Below are positions 7,173 through 16,487 of a DNA stretch of 64,000 bases, in pieces. The DNA is from Poseidonibacter ostreae (GTDB lineage Bacteria; Campylobacterota; Campylobacteria; Campylobacterales; Arcobacteraceae): positions 1 to 64,000 of the forward strand of contig NZ_WFKJ01000008.1 of assembly GCF_009208075.1 (NCBI RefSeq), in the 5' to 3' direction. The position numbers and the translations under genes are program-made. Under the pieces are notes generated by a model. It searched no databases, was not told the DNA's origin, and saw nothing but the letters and a program-made list of their open reading frames with translations. Numbering within the stretch: the stretch's first letter is position 1; each line of letters opens with the position of its first letter.

Positions 7173-8045
7173 ATGAAAGAAATCGCAATTATAGGCTCAA
7201 CAGCATCTGGAAAAACAGGTTTATCTTTAGAACTAGCATATAAAACAAACTCAATAATATTATCACTTGATTCATTATCTGTTTACAAAGAAATAGATGT
7301 AGCATCCGCAAAACCTACAAAAGAAGAACGTGGAGATATTATTCATTTTGGAATTAATGAAGTTTTTCCAAATGAAGAGTTTGATGTTATTCAGTTTATT
7401 AATTGTTATAAAAAAGCAAAAAAGTTTGCCCAACAAAATAATAAAAACCTTATAATTGTTGGAGGAACTGGCTTTTATTTAAAAAGCTTAATAGAGGGTA
7501 TTTCAACAGGCGTTGATTTTAAAGTTAAACTTGACTCTAATGTTGGTGAAGTTTATGATTTATTATACTCTTTAGATAAAGAGTATATGTCAAAAATTGA
7601 AAGAAATGATAAGTATAGAGTTGAAAAAGCTTATGCAATTTATAAAAAAACAAATCTAACTCCAAGTGTTTATTTTAAAGAAAATCCAAAAGTTCCAATT
7701 GCGAAAGATTTAAAACTCTTTGAAATACTTTGGGAAAAAGAAGAACTTAAAAAAAGAATTGCTCAAAGAACTTCTATGATGATGAATGATGGAATCATTG
7801 ATGAAGTGATTTATTTAGAAAAAAAATACACTAGAAAGCCCAACTGTATGTCATCAATAGGAATACTAGAAACTTTAGAATTTTTAGATGGAAAGTTAAA
7901 TAAAAAGCAATTAGAAGAAAAAATTGCATTAAATACAATCAAACTTGCAAAAAGACAAAATACTTTTAATAAAGGGCAATTTAAAAGTAATAAAACATCA
8001 AATATTATAACAAACTTAAATTCAGATATTATTAAGTATTTTTAG
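7173..8045 (+). CDS. miaA: tRNA dimethylallyltransferase
   Basis: A 290-residue enzyme that adds a dimethylallyl group to A37 of tRNAs reading UNN codons. The P-loop is GSTASGKT (usual GPTASGKT) at residues 8-15. LSLDSLSVYKEIDVASAKPT follows, corresponding to the family DSMQvY...tAKPt segment, then VGGTGFYLKSLIEG. The C-terminal RQNTFNKGQFKS corresponds to the usual RQxTWF segment but lacks the Trp. The length is near the short end for MiaA. No strong ribosome site precedes the ATG. Confidence 0.9.
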   Translation: MKEIAIIGSTASGKTGLSLELAYKTNSIILSLDSLSVYKEIDVASAKPTKEERGDIIHFGINEVFPNEEFDVIQFINCYKKAKKFAQQNNKNLIIVGGTGFYLKSLIEGISTGVDFKVKLDSNVGEVYDLLYSLDKEYMSKIERNDKYRVEKAYAIYKKTNLTPSVYFKENPKVPIAKDLKLFEILWEKEELKKRIAQRTSMMMNDGIIDEVIYLEKKYTRKPNCMSSIGILETLEFLDGKLNKKQLEEKIALNTIKLAKRQNTFNKGQFKSNKTSNIITNLNSDIIKYF

Positions 8046-8129
8046 ATATAATCCCGCTTCAAAGAGTTTAATAAAGGGCAACATAGACTTGACCTTTTGT
8101 TTTACATTAATTATTATAAGGAATATGGC

Positions 8130-8336
8130 GTGAAAAAAGATATACACCCAGATTACAAAACTTGTACAGTATCTTGTGCTTGTGGTAACTCATTTGAAAC
8201 TAAATCAAATGTTGAAACTATGAGAATAGATATTTGTTCAGAGTGTCACCCGTTCTTTACTGGAGAGCAAAAAATTGTTGATGCTGCTGGTAGAGTTGAG
8301 AAATTCAAAGCTAAATATGCTGCTGCAGCAAAATAG
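8130..8336 (+). CDS. rpmE: 50S ribosomal protein L31 (zinc-binding type)
   Basis: A 68-residue protein from a GTG start at 8130, with AAGGA 7 bases before it. An in-frame upstream ATT/TTG region would add residues foreign to L31. It begins [19 protein letters not shown] and has the C+ zinc ligands: a Cys-x-Cys in SCACGN and [10 protein letters not shown]. It ends in an Ala/Lys-rich tail. A TATAAT at 8047-8052 gives a leader of about 75 bases, long enough for autoregulation, though I see no defined fold. Confidence 0.93.
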   Translation: MKKDIHPDYKTCTVSCACGNSFETKSNVETMRIDICSECHPFFTGEQKIVDAAGRVEKFKAKYAAAAK

Positions 8337-8345
8337 TTTACTATT

Positions 8346-9161
8346 ATGTTGTGCTTAGTTCCTACTCCAATTGGTAATCTTGAAGACATTTCTAAAAGAT
8401 CTCTTCAACTTTTACTGGAGGCGGAACTAATTTTTTGTGAAGATACACGAGTCACAAAAAAACTACTTTCACTTTTAGGTGAAAAAAATAATCTAGACTT
8501 TAAAGATAAAGAGTACAAATCTTATCACTCTCACAATGAAAAAAAAGTCCTAGAAACATTATCAAAAGAAACTTTTACTAAAAATGTTGTTTATGTAAGT
8601 GATGCAGGAATGCCTTGTGTTTCAGACCCGGGAGCTACGCTTGTTGATTACTGTATAAAAAATGATATAAAATATGATGTATTACCTGGTGCAAATGCTG
8701 TATTAACTGCATATGCAATGAGTGGATTTGTCAGCACAACTTTTTCATTTCATGGTTTTTTAGACCATAAAGGAGCATCAAGAGCTTCTAAATTAAATGC
8801 TATTTTAAATGATGATAAATTAGGAATTCTTTATGAATCACCTCATAGACTAGCAAAACTACTTGAAGAGTTAAAAAAAGAAGCTCCAAATAGAACAATA
8901 TTTTTAGCAAAAGAAATTACAAAACTACACCAAACAACTTATAAAAACACTGCTTCAAATCTTTTTGAAGAGTTTAAAGATATAAATATAAGAGGGGAAT
9001 GGGTTGTAGTTATAGAACCTCTAGAGATAAGTGGTACACATCTTGAATTAAAAGATATTCAAGACCTTGATTTAGCTCCTAAAATTAAAGCAAAACTTAT
9101 TTCAAAACTTACAGGACAATCTACAAAAGAGGTTTATCAACAACTTTTAGATAAAATCTAG
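8346..9161 (+). CDS. rsmI: 16S rRNA 2'-O-ribose C1402 methyltransferase
   Basis: A 271-residue SAM-dependent enzyme of the tetrapyrrole-methylase fold that methylates the 2'-OH of C1402 in the decoding centre. Diagnostic segments are VPTPIGNLEDISKRSLQLL at the N-terminus, CEDTRVTKKLL, YVSDAGMPCVSDPGATLV, LPGANAVLTAYAMSGF and YESPHRLAKLLEEL. The start lies 9 bases after rpmE and the gene ends 2 bases before rlmB, so translation genes are grouped here. Confidence 0.95.
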   Translation: MLCLVPTPIGNLEDISKRSLQLLLEAELIFCEDTRVTKKLLSLLGEKNNLDFKDKEYKSYHSHNEKKVLETLSKETFTKNVVYVSDAGMPCVSDPGATLVDYCIKNDIKYDVLPGANAVLTAYAMSGFVSTTFSFHGFLDHKGASRASKLNAILNDDKLGILYESPHRLAKLLEELKKEAPNRTIFLAKEITKLHQTTYKNTASNLFEEFKDINIRGEWVVVIEPLEISGTHLELKDIQDLDLAPKIKAKLISKLTGQSTKEVYQQLLDKI

Positions 9162-9163
9162 CC

Positions 9164-9853
9164 ATGATAATATATGGAAAACAAATCGTACTATACGTAC
9201 TAGAGAATCACCCAGAATTAATTGAAGAAGTTTTTCTTTCAAAAGAGATAGATAAAAAACTTTTCTCAAAGTTTGCAAGTTTAAAAAAAGTAATCTACAA
9301 AGTAGATAACCAAAAAGCACAAGCGCTTGCAAAAGGTGGAAATCATCAAGGTTTCTTTTTAAAGTTAGTTCAATTTAATTATGCACCAATTAAAGAATTC
9401 AAAGATATGAACTTTATCTTAGTTTTAGATGGAGTTACTGATGTTGGAAATATTGGAGCAATCGCAAGAACTGCTTATTCAATGGGTATTGAAGGGATTA
9501 TTGCTTCAAATATCAAAACTATTAACAACGCTGGAATTGTAAGAACAAGTTCTGGTGCATTACTTGATTTACCATTTATGGTACATCCAAGATCTGCCGA
9601 TTTATCAAGTGAGTTAAGAGATTGTGGCTTTACTTTAATAGGTGCAACAACTGATGGTGTTGACTTAAAAAAATACGGTAAAATCGAAAAAACTGATAAA
9701 GTTGCACTATTTTTAGGAAGTGAGGGAGAAGGTATTTCTCCTAAGGTTGCTAAAAAACTTGATTTAAAAGTATCAATTGCAATGGAACATGAATTTGATT
9801 CGTTAAACGTATCAGTAGCTGCTGGGATTTTAATTTATAATTTAAAAAGATAA
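9164..9853 (+). CDS. rlmB: 23S rRNA (guanosine-2251-2'-O)-methyltransferase (RlmB/TrmH family)
   Basis: A 229-residue SPOUT-class enzyme. The N-terminal substrate-binding part opens IYGKQIVLYVLENHPELIEE. SPOUT motif 1 is LDGVTDVGNIGAIARTAYSM, motif 2 FLGSEGEGISPKVAKKLD and motif 3 EFDSLNVSVAAGILIYN, which form the trefoil-knot SAM site. The product type (RlmB rather than TrmH or another TrmH-like enzyme) rests on the N-terminal domain and overall pattern. Confidence 0.88.
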   Translation: MIIYGKQIVLYVLENHPELIEEVFLSKEIDKKLFSKFASLKKVIYKVDNQKAQALAKGGNHQGFFLKLVQFNYAPIKEFKDMNFILVLDGVTDVGNIGAIARTAYSMGIEGIIASNIKTINNAGIVRTSSGALLDLPFMVHPRSADLSSELRDCGFTLIGATTDGVDLKKYGKIEKTDKVALFLGSEGEGISPKVAKKLDLKVSIAMEHEFDSLNVSVAAGILIYNLKR

Positions 9854-9863
9854 GAGATTTATT

Positions 9864-10658
9864 ATGATAAAAAAATTAATTTTAATAATAGCTTGTAGTA
9901 TAGCTTTAAATGCAAATGTAAATACACAAATTAGGGATATTTTAGGTCCAAGTGCATATAGTACGCATAAGAACCTAATAAACTATATCTTTAAGGGCTC
10001 TTCAGCCTCTGGTAACTATATTGCATTAACAAGTAAATTACAAGCTAATGGATTATTAAAATTAAAATATCGTTCTACAAAATATATAGATGTATCATTT
10101 AAAATAAGTGATACACCTAAAAAATCTTTATTAATTTTAAAAGATGCACTTAGGTCTTTAGGTCACTATTACTATCTTGTTCAAGATGCTAGATATGATG
10201 AAAACAGCTTTATTTGGAATATAAAACTAAAAACTGAAGCCGCCATTAACCCTCTCCGATTAGCAAAAGCACTTGCGAAAAATAATTGTCAAGTAAGCTA
10301 TATTAAAAGAGAGGGAGCTTATAGCTGGAGATATTCAATAAATAGTGATAATTCAAATATTAATAAAGCAGAAGATTTAATAACACAGAATCAATTATCA
10401 CTAAAGAAACCACTTAGACCTTATTTATTAAAAGTTTCAAATACAAACAGTTTGAAAATAACTTCTAATAATGGGAATAGATGGCATCCAGATGTTGTTT
10501 TTTATGATAATGATTTAAATATTATAGAAAACTTTAAAGATGATAGTTTACATCAAACTTTAAAAGTTGATGTACCAAATAATACAACATATATAAAAAT
10601 AAATGATTTGTATTCCCTTGCTAATTTAAAGCGTGGGATTAGTATTACTAAGGAGTAA
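9864..10658 (+). CDS. Secreted protein of unknown function
   Basis: A 264-residue protein with a Sec signal peptide (MIKKLILIIACSIALNA) and a mostly polar mature part. The segment LGPSAYSTHKNLINYIFKGS follows the signal; later parts are rich in Asn, Ser, Leu and Lys and look like mixed alpha/beta. No catalytic motif or known domain is recognised. It lies 10 bases after rlmB and 3 bases before the aminotransferase gene, so it is co-transcribed with them. Periplasmic location is inferred from the signal alone. Confidence 0.65.
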   Translation: MIKKLILIIACSIALNANVNTQIRDILGPSAYSTHKNLINYIFKGSSASGNYIALTSKLQANGLLKLKYRSTKYIDVSFKISDTPKKSLLILKDALRSLGHYYYLVQDARYDENSFIWNIKLKTEAAINPLRLAKALAKNNCQVSYIKREGAYSWRYSINSDNSNINKAEDLITQNQLSLKKPLRPYLLKVSNTNSLKITSNNGNRWHPDVVFYDNDLNIIENFKDDSLHQTLKVDVPNNTTYIKINDLYSLANLKRGISITKE

Positions 10659-10661
10659 TAA

Positions 10662-11876
10662 GTGTTTGATGAAATAGAGTTTGAAAGAATGAAGCGACTT
10701 CCAAACTACGTGTTTGCAGAAGTTAATAATATAAAAATGGAAGCAAGACGTGCTGGTGAAGATATTATAGATTTTTCTATGGGGAATCCTGATGGTCCTG
10801 CACCACAACATATTATTGATAAGTTAAAAGAGACTGCCGATAAAGCAAAGAACCATGGTTACTCTGCAAGTGCTGGTATTTATAAACTAAGACTTGCTAT
10901 TTGTAATTGGTATAAAAGAAAATATGGGGTTGATTATTTAGACCCTGATAAACATGCATGTGCAACAATGGGTTCAAAAGAGGGTTATGTTCACTTAGTT
11001 CAAGCAATTGTAAACGTTGGTGATGTTGCAGTTGTACCTGATCCTACATATCCAATTCACTCATATGCATTTATGTTAAGTGGAGCAGCTATTCATAAGT
11101 TTGAGCTTTCATTTGGAAGTGATTTTAAAGTTGATGAAGATTTATTTTTTAAAAGACTACAAAAAACTTTAGATGAATCAATTCCAAAAGTTAAATATGT
11201 ATTAGTTAACTTCCCACACAATCCAACTTGTGCAACAGTAACAGAAGAGTTTTATCAAAGATTAGTTGATATGGCAAAAAGAGAAAGATTCTATGTAATT
11301 TCAGATATTGCTTATGCAGATATTACTTTTGATGGATATAAAACTCCATCAATCTTTGGGGCAAAAGGCGCTCTTGATGTTGCAGTTGAATCATTTACTT
11401 TATCAAAGTCATACAATATGGCAGGATGGAGAGTTGGATTTATTGTTGGAAATGAGAAACTTGTAGGTGCTTTAAAAAGAATCAAATCATGGCTTGATTA
11501 TGGTATGTTTACACCTATTCAAGTAGCAGCAACTGTTGCTTTAGATGGTCCACAACAATGTGTTGAAGATCATATTGAAAAATATAGATTTAGACGTGAT
11601 GTTATGATTGATGCATTTAAAGATGCAGGTTGGGATATGGATGTTCCAAATGCTTCTATGTTTATTTGGGCAAAAATTCCAAAATGTGCAGAGCATTTAG
11701 GAAGTATGGAATTCTCAAAACAATTAATTACACATGCAAAAGTGGCAGTTAGTCCTGGTATTGGATTTGGTCACTATGGTGATAATTACGTAAGAATTGC
11801 ACTAATTGAAAATGAAAAAAGAATTAGACAAGCAGCAAAAAATATAAAGAAATATTTAAAATCATTAGAAAAATAG
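10662..11876 (+). CDS. Class I/II PLP-dependent aminotransferase (AlaC / LL-DAP aminotransferase-like)
   Basis: A 404-residue fold-type I aminotransferase starting at GTG 10662, with AAGGAG upstream. It begins FDEIEFERMKRLPNYVFAEV and shows IDFSMGNPDGPAPQHI, YSASAGIYKLRLAI, VNFPHNPTCATVTEEFY (substrate/PLP contacts) and FTLSKSYNMAGWRVGF with the Schiff-base Lys. This subfamily in Campylobacterota precedes hom and is variously annotated as alanine transaminase (AlaC), MfnC or LL-diaminopimelate aminotransferase. The exact amino donor cannot be fixed from sequence. Linkage to hom favours a role in aspartate-family or alanine metabolism. Confidence 0.85.
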   Translation: MFDEIEFERMKRLPNYVFAEVNNIKMEARRAGEDIIDFSMGNPDGPAPQHIIDKLKETADKAKNHGYSASAGIYKLRLAICNWYKRKYGVDYLDPDKHACATMGSKEGYVHLVQAIVNVGDVAVVPDPTYPIHSYAFMLSGAAIHKFELSFGSDFKVDEDLFFKRLQKTLDESIPKVKYVLVNFPHNPTCATVTEEFYQRLVDMAKRERFYVISDIAYADITFDGYKTPSIFGAKGALDVAVESFTLSKSYNMAGWRVGFIVGNEKLVGALKRIKSWLDYGMFTPIQVAATVALDGPQQCVEDHIEKYRFRRDVMIDAFKDAGWDMDVPNASMFIWAKIPKCAEHLGSMEFSKQLITHAKVAVSPGIGFGHYGDNYVRIALIENEKRIRQAAKNIKKYLKSLEK

Positions 11877-11889
11877 AATAGGAATAAAA

Positions 11890-13152
11890 ATGTTAAAAGT
11901 AGGAATTATTGGAGTTGGAACTGTAGGAGCTAGTGTTGCAAATATTTTAAGAGATAATAAAAATATTATTACTGCACGTGCTGGTGTTGAGATAGAACCA
12001 GTTCTTGGAGTAGTTTCAAACTTAAACAAACAAAGAGATGTATCTATTAAGCTAACAGACAATATTGATGAAGTTTTAAATGATGATTCAATTGATATTG
12101 TTGTTGAACTTATGGGTGGTATTGAAAAGCCTTATGATGTTGTAAAAAGAGCTTTAGAAAAAGGTAAAGCAGTAGTTACTGCAAATAAAGCCTTACTTGC
12201 TTATCACAGATATGAACTTCAAGAAATTGCAGGAGATACTGCTTTTGAATATGAAGCAGCAGTAGCTGGTGGAATTCCAATTATTAATGCATTAAGAGAT
12301 GGATTAACTGCAAATAATATTGAATCAATTAAAGGTATCATGAATGGTACTTGTAACTATATGCTTACAAAGATGATTGACGAGGGTGTTGATTATGAAA
12401 CTATTTTACAAGAATCTCAAGATTTAGGGTACGCTGAAGCTGATCCAACATTTGATGTTGGTGGTTTTGATGCTGCTCATAAATTACTAATTTTAGGATC
12501 AATCGCTTATGGAATTGATGCAAAACCTGAAGATATCTTAATTGAAGGTATTCAAAATATTTCACCTGAAGATATTGATTTTGCAAATGAGTTTGATTAT
12601 TCAATTAAACTTCTTACAATTGCTAAAAAAATAGGAAAAGAGATTGAACTTAGAGTTCATCCGGTTTTAATTCCAAATAGTGAGATGATTGCTAAAGTTG
12701 ATGGTGTTATGAACGGTGTTTCTGTTATTGGTGATAAAGTTGGTGAAACAATGTATTATGGACCAGGAGCAGGAGGTGATGCTACAGCATCTGCTGTTAT
12801 TGCAAATATAGTTGATATTGCAAGACGAGGTAAAGGTTCTCCTATGCTTGGTTTTGAAACTTCTTATGGTGAAGATTTAAAACTGATGAGTAAAGATGAT
12901 ATTAAAACAAAATACTATTTAAGACTTAGAGTTGAAGATAAAGCAGGAGTTTTAGCAAAAATTGCAACTATTTTAAGTGAATATGATATTTCAATTGAAA
13001 AAATGATTCAAAAACCACTTAATAAAACTTGTGCTCACCTTTTACTTTCAACTCACACGTGTATTGAAAGTGATATAAATAAAGCATTAGCTAAAATTGA
13101 AGCAACAAGCTTTGTTACAGCTAAACCTGCAATGATTAGAATAGAAGACTAA
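11890..13152 (+). CDS. hom: Homoserine dehydrogenase with ACT domain
   Basis: A 420-residue enzyme converting aspartate semialdehyde to homoserine with NAD(P)H for threonine and methionine synthesis. The Rossmann motif GIIGVGTVGASVANIL is at the N-terminus. The catalytic-domain signatures ANKALLAYHRYELQ, FEYEAAVAGGIPIINALRDG, IKGIMNGTCNYMLTKM and LGYAEADPTFDVGGFDAAHK are present. The C-terminal 75 residues (RLRVEDKAGVLAKIATILSE and on) form an ACT domain, the usual site of threonine feedback. Confidence 0.95.
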   Translation: MLKVGIIGVGTVGASVANILRDNKNIITARAGVEIEPVLGVVSNLNKQRDVSIKLTDNIDEVLNDDSIDIVVELMGGIEKPYDVVKRALEKGKAVVTANKALLAYHRYELQEIAGDTAFEYEAAVAGGIPIINALRDGLTANNIESIKGIMNGTCNYMLTKMIDEGVDYETILQESQDLGYAEADPTFDVGGFDAAHKLLILGSIAYGIDAKPEDILIEGIQNISPEDIDFANEFDYSIKLLTIAKKIGKEIELRVHPVLIPNSEMIAKVDGVMNGVSVIGDKVGETMYYGPGAGGDATASAVIANIVDIARRGKGSPMLGFETSYGEDLKLMSKDDIKTKYYLRLRVEDKAGVLAKIATILSEYDISIEKMIQKPLNKTCAHLLLSTHTCIESDINKALAKIEATSFVTAKPAMIRIED

Positions 13153-13261
13153 ACTCTTCTTTTCTAATTCTTTTAAATAATTTAACTACATAAAGTTCTA
13201 ACTCTTACTTTTTACACTATAATCATTTTTTAAATAAACTAATATAAATACGGATTCAATT

Positions 13262-14617
13262 TTGAGAAAATCAGCACACTTAACAACACAAGATATACCA
13301 ACTTTAATAAAACAGCTTGCAATTCCAGCTAGTGTTGGAATGTTTTTTAATACTATGTATAATGTAGTAGATACATTCTACGCAGGACTTATATCAACCC
13401 AAGCAATTGCAGCTTTATCTCTTTCTTTTATGATATTCTTTGTAATCATTGGCCTTGGATATGGTTTTTCCTCTGCAATTACAGCACTATTAGGAAATGC
13501 ATTTGGGAAGAAAAAATATAAACTAGCTTCAATTTATGCACATAAGGGTTTATTTTTTATACCTTTACTTGGTATATTTTTAAGTATCATTGGATATTTT
13601 ACAGCGCCATCGTTATTCATTTTACTAGGTGCAAGTGAGCAATATTTAGAAACTTCAATCGAGTATATAAATCCAATTTTATTTGGTACCGTATTTTTTA
13701 TGTTTAACTTTTCACTAAACTCAGTGCTTGTTGCACAAGGTGATACAAAAACATATAGAAATACTTTAATATTTGGATTCTTTGCAAACCTTGTTTTAAA
13801 TCCTTTATTTATTTATGGATTCTTATTTATACCTGCTATGGGAATACAAGGTATTGCAATAGCAACTGTTTTAATTCAAGTAATCAATATGTTATTCATG
13901 TTATATAAAGTACTTCAAACAAAAGTTATACATTTTAAAAAGCTTGAATACTTTCTTCCAAATATAAGAGTATACAAACTATTTATGAACCAAGGCTTAC
14001 CTATTAGTTTAAGTATGTTAACTATGGCATTTGGTTCACTAATTCTCACATACTTTGTATCTCACTACGGTATGCAAGCAGTTGCGGGATATGGTATTGG
14101 ATATAGAGTTGAGCAACTGATGCTTTTACCTGCTCTTGGACTTAATACTGCTGTTTTAACACTAGTATCAAATAACTATGGTGCAAAAAAATATGATAGA
14201 GTTATTGAGACATTAAAAGTTGCACTTAAATATGGTTTCATAATTTCTACAGTCGGAATAATCATATTAACAGTTCTTGGTAGATTTTTTATCTCACAAT
14301 TTGATTCAAATGAAACGGTTGTAAACTTTGGAGTTGATTATTTACTTGTTGAGATTTGGATTTTCTATGCTTACATTGTTTTATTTATTTGTGTATCGAC
14401 ATTACAAGGTATAAAAAAACCTAAGATGATTTTATTTATTAGTTTATATAGACAGATATTTGCAAAACTAATTATTGCATGGGTAATAGTAAAATATTTT
14501 GAATTAGATTATATTTATTTATGGTTTGGGATTTTATTTATGATTTATTCTGCAGCTATATTTGCATATTTTTATACAAATAGAATATTAAAAGAAGTTT
14601 GTAACAAAACTATTTAA
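13262..14617 (+). CDS. MATE-family multidrug/cation antiporter
   Basis: A 451-residue protein with 12 predicted membrane helices. The N-terminal HLTTQDIPTLIKQLAIPASV, then MFFNTMYNVVDTFYAGLIST, and the matching second half (MNQGLPISLSMLTMAFGSLI, GIGYRVEQLMLLPALGLNTA) are typical of NorM/DinF-like MATE exporters. The start is TTG at 13262, chosen because it gives the standard N-terminus; the ribosome site is weak. Substrate unknown. Convergent with the RiPP cluster to its right. Confidence 0.85.
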   Translation: MRKSAHLTTQDIPTLIKQLAIPASVGMFFNTMYNVVDTFYAGLISTQAIAALSLSFMIFFVIIGLGYGFSSAITALLGNAFGKKKYKLASIYAHKGLFFIPLLGIFLSIIGYFTAPSLFILLGASEQYLETSIEYINPILFGTVFFMFNFSLNSVLVAQGDTKTYRNTLIFGFFANLVLNPLFIYGFLFIPAMGIQGIAIATVLIQVINMLFMLYKVLQTKVIHFKKLEYFLPNIRVYKLFMNQGLPISLSMLTMAFGSLILTYFVSHYGMQAVAGYGIGYRVEQLMLLPALGLNTAVLTLVSNNYGAKKYDRVIETLKVALKYGFIISTVGIIILTVLGRFFISQFDSNETVVNFGVDYLLVEIWIFYAYIVLFICVSTLQGIKKPKMILFISLYRQIFAKLIIAWVIVKYFELDYIYLWFGILFMIYSAAIFAYFYTNRILKEVCNKTI

Positions 14618-14635
14618 AAGTTAAAGATAAAAGTT

Positions 14636-15355
14636 TTAAGCTTTATAAATTGCCTTTGAAAGAATTAACTCTTTTAAAGGCTCTTCTAAAACCTCTTTGG
14701 CTTCAACAAAATCAATCTCATTTTCTTTACATAAAAGCTCTAAAGTATCAGAAATACTCTGCTTTTTATTTGCTCTTTTAATTAGTGCAAATATAAATTG
14801 ATTTATTTCTCGAAATAAAACATCATCACTTTTATAATCATAGTATATTATTAAAAAGTTTTCTCTTTTTGTTTCATAGTCTTTATTTATAATGTCAAAT
14901 TTACATTTTTTTACTCTACTCCAAGGAGATAAAAGGTAAGAATTTTCCCATGAGAAATCACTCTTTTTAATCTTTTTATACTCTTTCATATATATTTCAA
15001 CTTCAATCCAGTCAAAATATAAAAGTTCATATAAGTATTTTTGCTTATGAAAAAGTTTCTGTTTTTTTACAAACTTTCTATAGTCATTTGCAATCTGCCA
15101 TACAAAAGGTGTACTAGGAGGATTTTTCAAAAATTCATAAATGCTTTTTTCTAGTTTATCTTCACTAATATATTTAGAAAACTCCATAAATGTAGTTTTT
15201 ATAATTTCTTCAAATCTATAAAAAACCAGTTTTTGATAAACACCATATGCAGAACTATTAGGATTATTTTTTTGATCACTTATAATATCAAAGAATCTGT
15301 CTTGAACGTCTCTTTCTATACTATTTTCTGATTTTTTGATTTTCTTATTTGTCAT
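14636..15355 (-). CDS. hvfC: HvfC/BufC-like partner protein (DUF2063-type putative DNA-binding domain)
   Basis: A 239-residue protein; the ATG at 15355 overlaps the hvfB stop by 11 bases and is preferred to an in-frame upstream start at 15403. The N-terminal region has DRFFDIISD, then SAYGVYQKLVFYRFEEIIKT and a helical segment with YLYELLYFDWIEVEIYMKEY. These match in outline the DUF2063 / BufC N-terminal domain that accompanies DUF692 enzymes. Partner proteins of this kind bind the precursor peptide and deliver it to the MNIO enzyme; the DNA-binding name is historical. The second half (residues ~130-239) is likely the winged-helix-like part. Assignment depends strongly on position immediately after hvfB. 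Confidence 0.75.
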   Translation of the reverse strand: MTNKKIKKSENSIERDVQDRFFDIISDQKNNPNSSAYGVYQKLVFYRFEEIIKTTFMEFSKYISEDKLEKSIYEFLKNPPSTPFVWQIANDYRKFVKKQKLFHKQKYLYELLYFDWIEVEIYMKEYKKIKKSDFSWENSYLLSPWSRVKKCKFDIINKDYETKRENFLIIYYDYKSDDVLFREINQFIFALIKRANKKQSISDTLELLCKENEIDFVEAKEVLEEPLKELILSKAIYKA

Positions 15356-16169
15356 TACGAACTGCCTTACAAATACTTTCCATTCTCTTATACTCAACTG
15401 CAAGTTCTTTTAAAGGAGGTACATTATTATCTCGTTCAATCATTACAGGTGCATCAATTTGTTTTAATGTATAATCTAAAAGTTTCCAAACACCAGAACA
15501 AATTGGCATTCCATGTGAATCGATTTTTAAACTAGATTCTTCATCAAAATAATGTCCTGCCATGTGCATATAAGCTACTTTACTTTTATCTATTTCATCA
15601 ATGAATTTTCTAGCTTTAAAAGAGTGATTTACAGAGTTTACAAAGACATTATTTACATCTAAAAGCATTTGAGCACCTGATTTTTCCATTACTTCATTTA
15701 TAAAATCAACTTCTCTCATTTCTGAGTATGGAACTAAATAATATGTAGCATTTTCAAGTATTAAATTTCTTTGAATTATATCCTCAACCTCTTTTACTCT
15801 ATCAGCTATAATATTTACCATTTTTTTTGTCATTGGCACGGGTAATAGCTCGTAAGATTGTTTATTATCTATTGATGAGAAAGAAAGATGTTCAGAATAA
15901 AATTCGATATTGTATCTATCTAGGAAGGTTTTGATCTGCTTAACAAACTTTCTATTAAGTTTGTCAGCAGATCCGATTGATAATGATAAACCATGTGCAA
16001 CAGTAGGTCTTGAAAACACTGCTTCTTCAAAAAATTTTTCAAAGATTTTAGGCATATGCATCCAGTTTTCAGGAGTTACCTCCCACCAATCTGGTTGAAA
16101 TTTACTCTTTTTTATATCAAGTAAAAAATCACTTCTTAAGCCTAGTCCACATCCATTTAAATTTATCAT
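15345..16169 (-). CDS. hvfB: DUF692 / MNIO enzyme (HvfB/BufB-like), multinuclear iron peptide-modifying oxidase
   Basis: A 274-residue TIM-barrel protein of the multinuclear non-heme iron-dependent oxidative enzyme family. The opening GCGLGLRSDFLLDI and WEVTPENWM are typical of DUF692. Candidate iron ligands are visible: H59 (AHGLSLSIG), E93/H94 (YSEHLSF), E139/N140 (LENATYY), D171/N173 (LLDVNNVFVN), H202 and H206 (YMHMAGH), D217/H219 (IDSHGMP) and E245 (IERDNNVP). Characterised members convert Cys in GKCG-type motifs to oxazolone/thioamide. The gene lies 27 bases after the precursor hvfA and overlaps hvfC, so the natural substrate is almost certainly the neighbouring peptide. The exact chemistry on this variant core is inference. 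Confidence 0.9.
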   Translation of the reverse strand: MINLNGCGLGLRSDFLLDIKKSKFQPDWWEVTPENWMHMPKIFEKFFEEAVFSRPTVAHGLSLSIGSADKLNRKFVKQIKTFLDRYNIEFYSEHLSFSSIDNKQSYELLPVPMTKKMVNIIADRVKEVEDIIQRNLILENATYYLVPYSEMREVDFINEVMEKSGAQMLLDVNNVFVNSVNHSFKARKFIDEIDKSKVAYMHMAGHYFDEESSLKIDSHGMPICSGVWKLLDYTLKQIDAPVMIERDNNVPPLKELAVEYKRMESICKAVRNDK

Positions 16170-16196
16170 TATTTATCTTTTCAAATAGTTGAAAAA

Positions 16197-16487
16197 CTAT
16201 TTGCTACCACACTTACCAGCTCCACAAGAACCAGCTTTTTTCTCAGTTTTCTTCATATCGCCACCACATTTACCAGCTCCACAAGAACCAGCTTTTTTCT
16301 CAGCTTTTTCTTTCATTTCACCACCACATTTACCAGCACCACATGAACCTTTTTTGTCCATTTTTTCAGTTTTCTTCATATCTCCACCACATTTACCAGC
16401 ACCACATGAACCATTTCCTGCAAATGCAGTTGTAGTAGTTAAAGCAGCTCCTAACATAATTCCAGCTAATTTCATTTTAGTATTCAT
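16197..16487 (-). CDS. hvfA: HvfA/bufferin-like RiPP precursor with four SCGAGKCG repeats
   Basis: A 96-residue secreted peptide. The ATG at 16487 has AAGGA 7 bases upstream and gives a proper Sec signal (MNTKMKLAGIMLGAALTTTT, cleavage near AFAG). An in-frame ATG at 16532 would add 15 non-signal residues. The mature part has four units SCGAGKCG with Cys pairs at 28/33, 49/54, 69/74 and 88/93 and unit periods of 21, 20 and 19, separated by Lys/Glu linkers such as DMKKTEKMDKK. Precursors of characterised MNIO systems carry EGKCG motifs; here each core has Ala instead of Glu (AGKCG). Eight cysteines and the copper-efflux neighbourhood point to a periplasmic copper-binding modified peptide. It is followed directly by hvfB and hvfC. 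Confidence 0.9.
   Translation of the reverse strand: MNTKMKLAGIMLGAALTTTTAFAGNGSCGAGKCGGDMKKTEKMDKKGSCGAGKCGGEMKEKAEKKAGSCGAGKCGGDMKKTEKKAGSCGAGKCGSK

Noticed and set aside
9147-9332. Minus-strand frame opposite rlmB start
   Set aside because: It lies wholly within confident plus-strand genes and has no homology signal.
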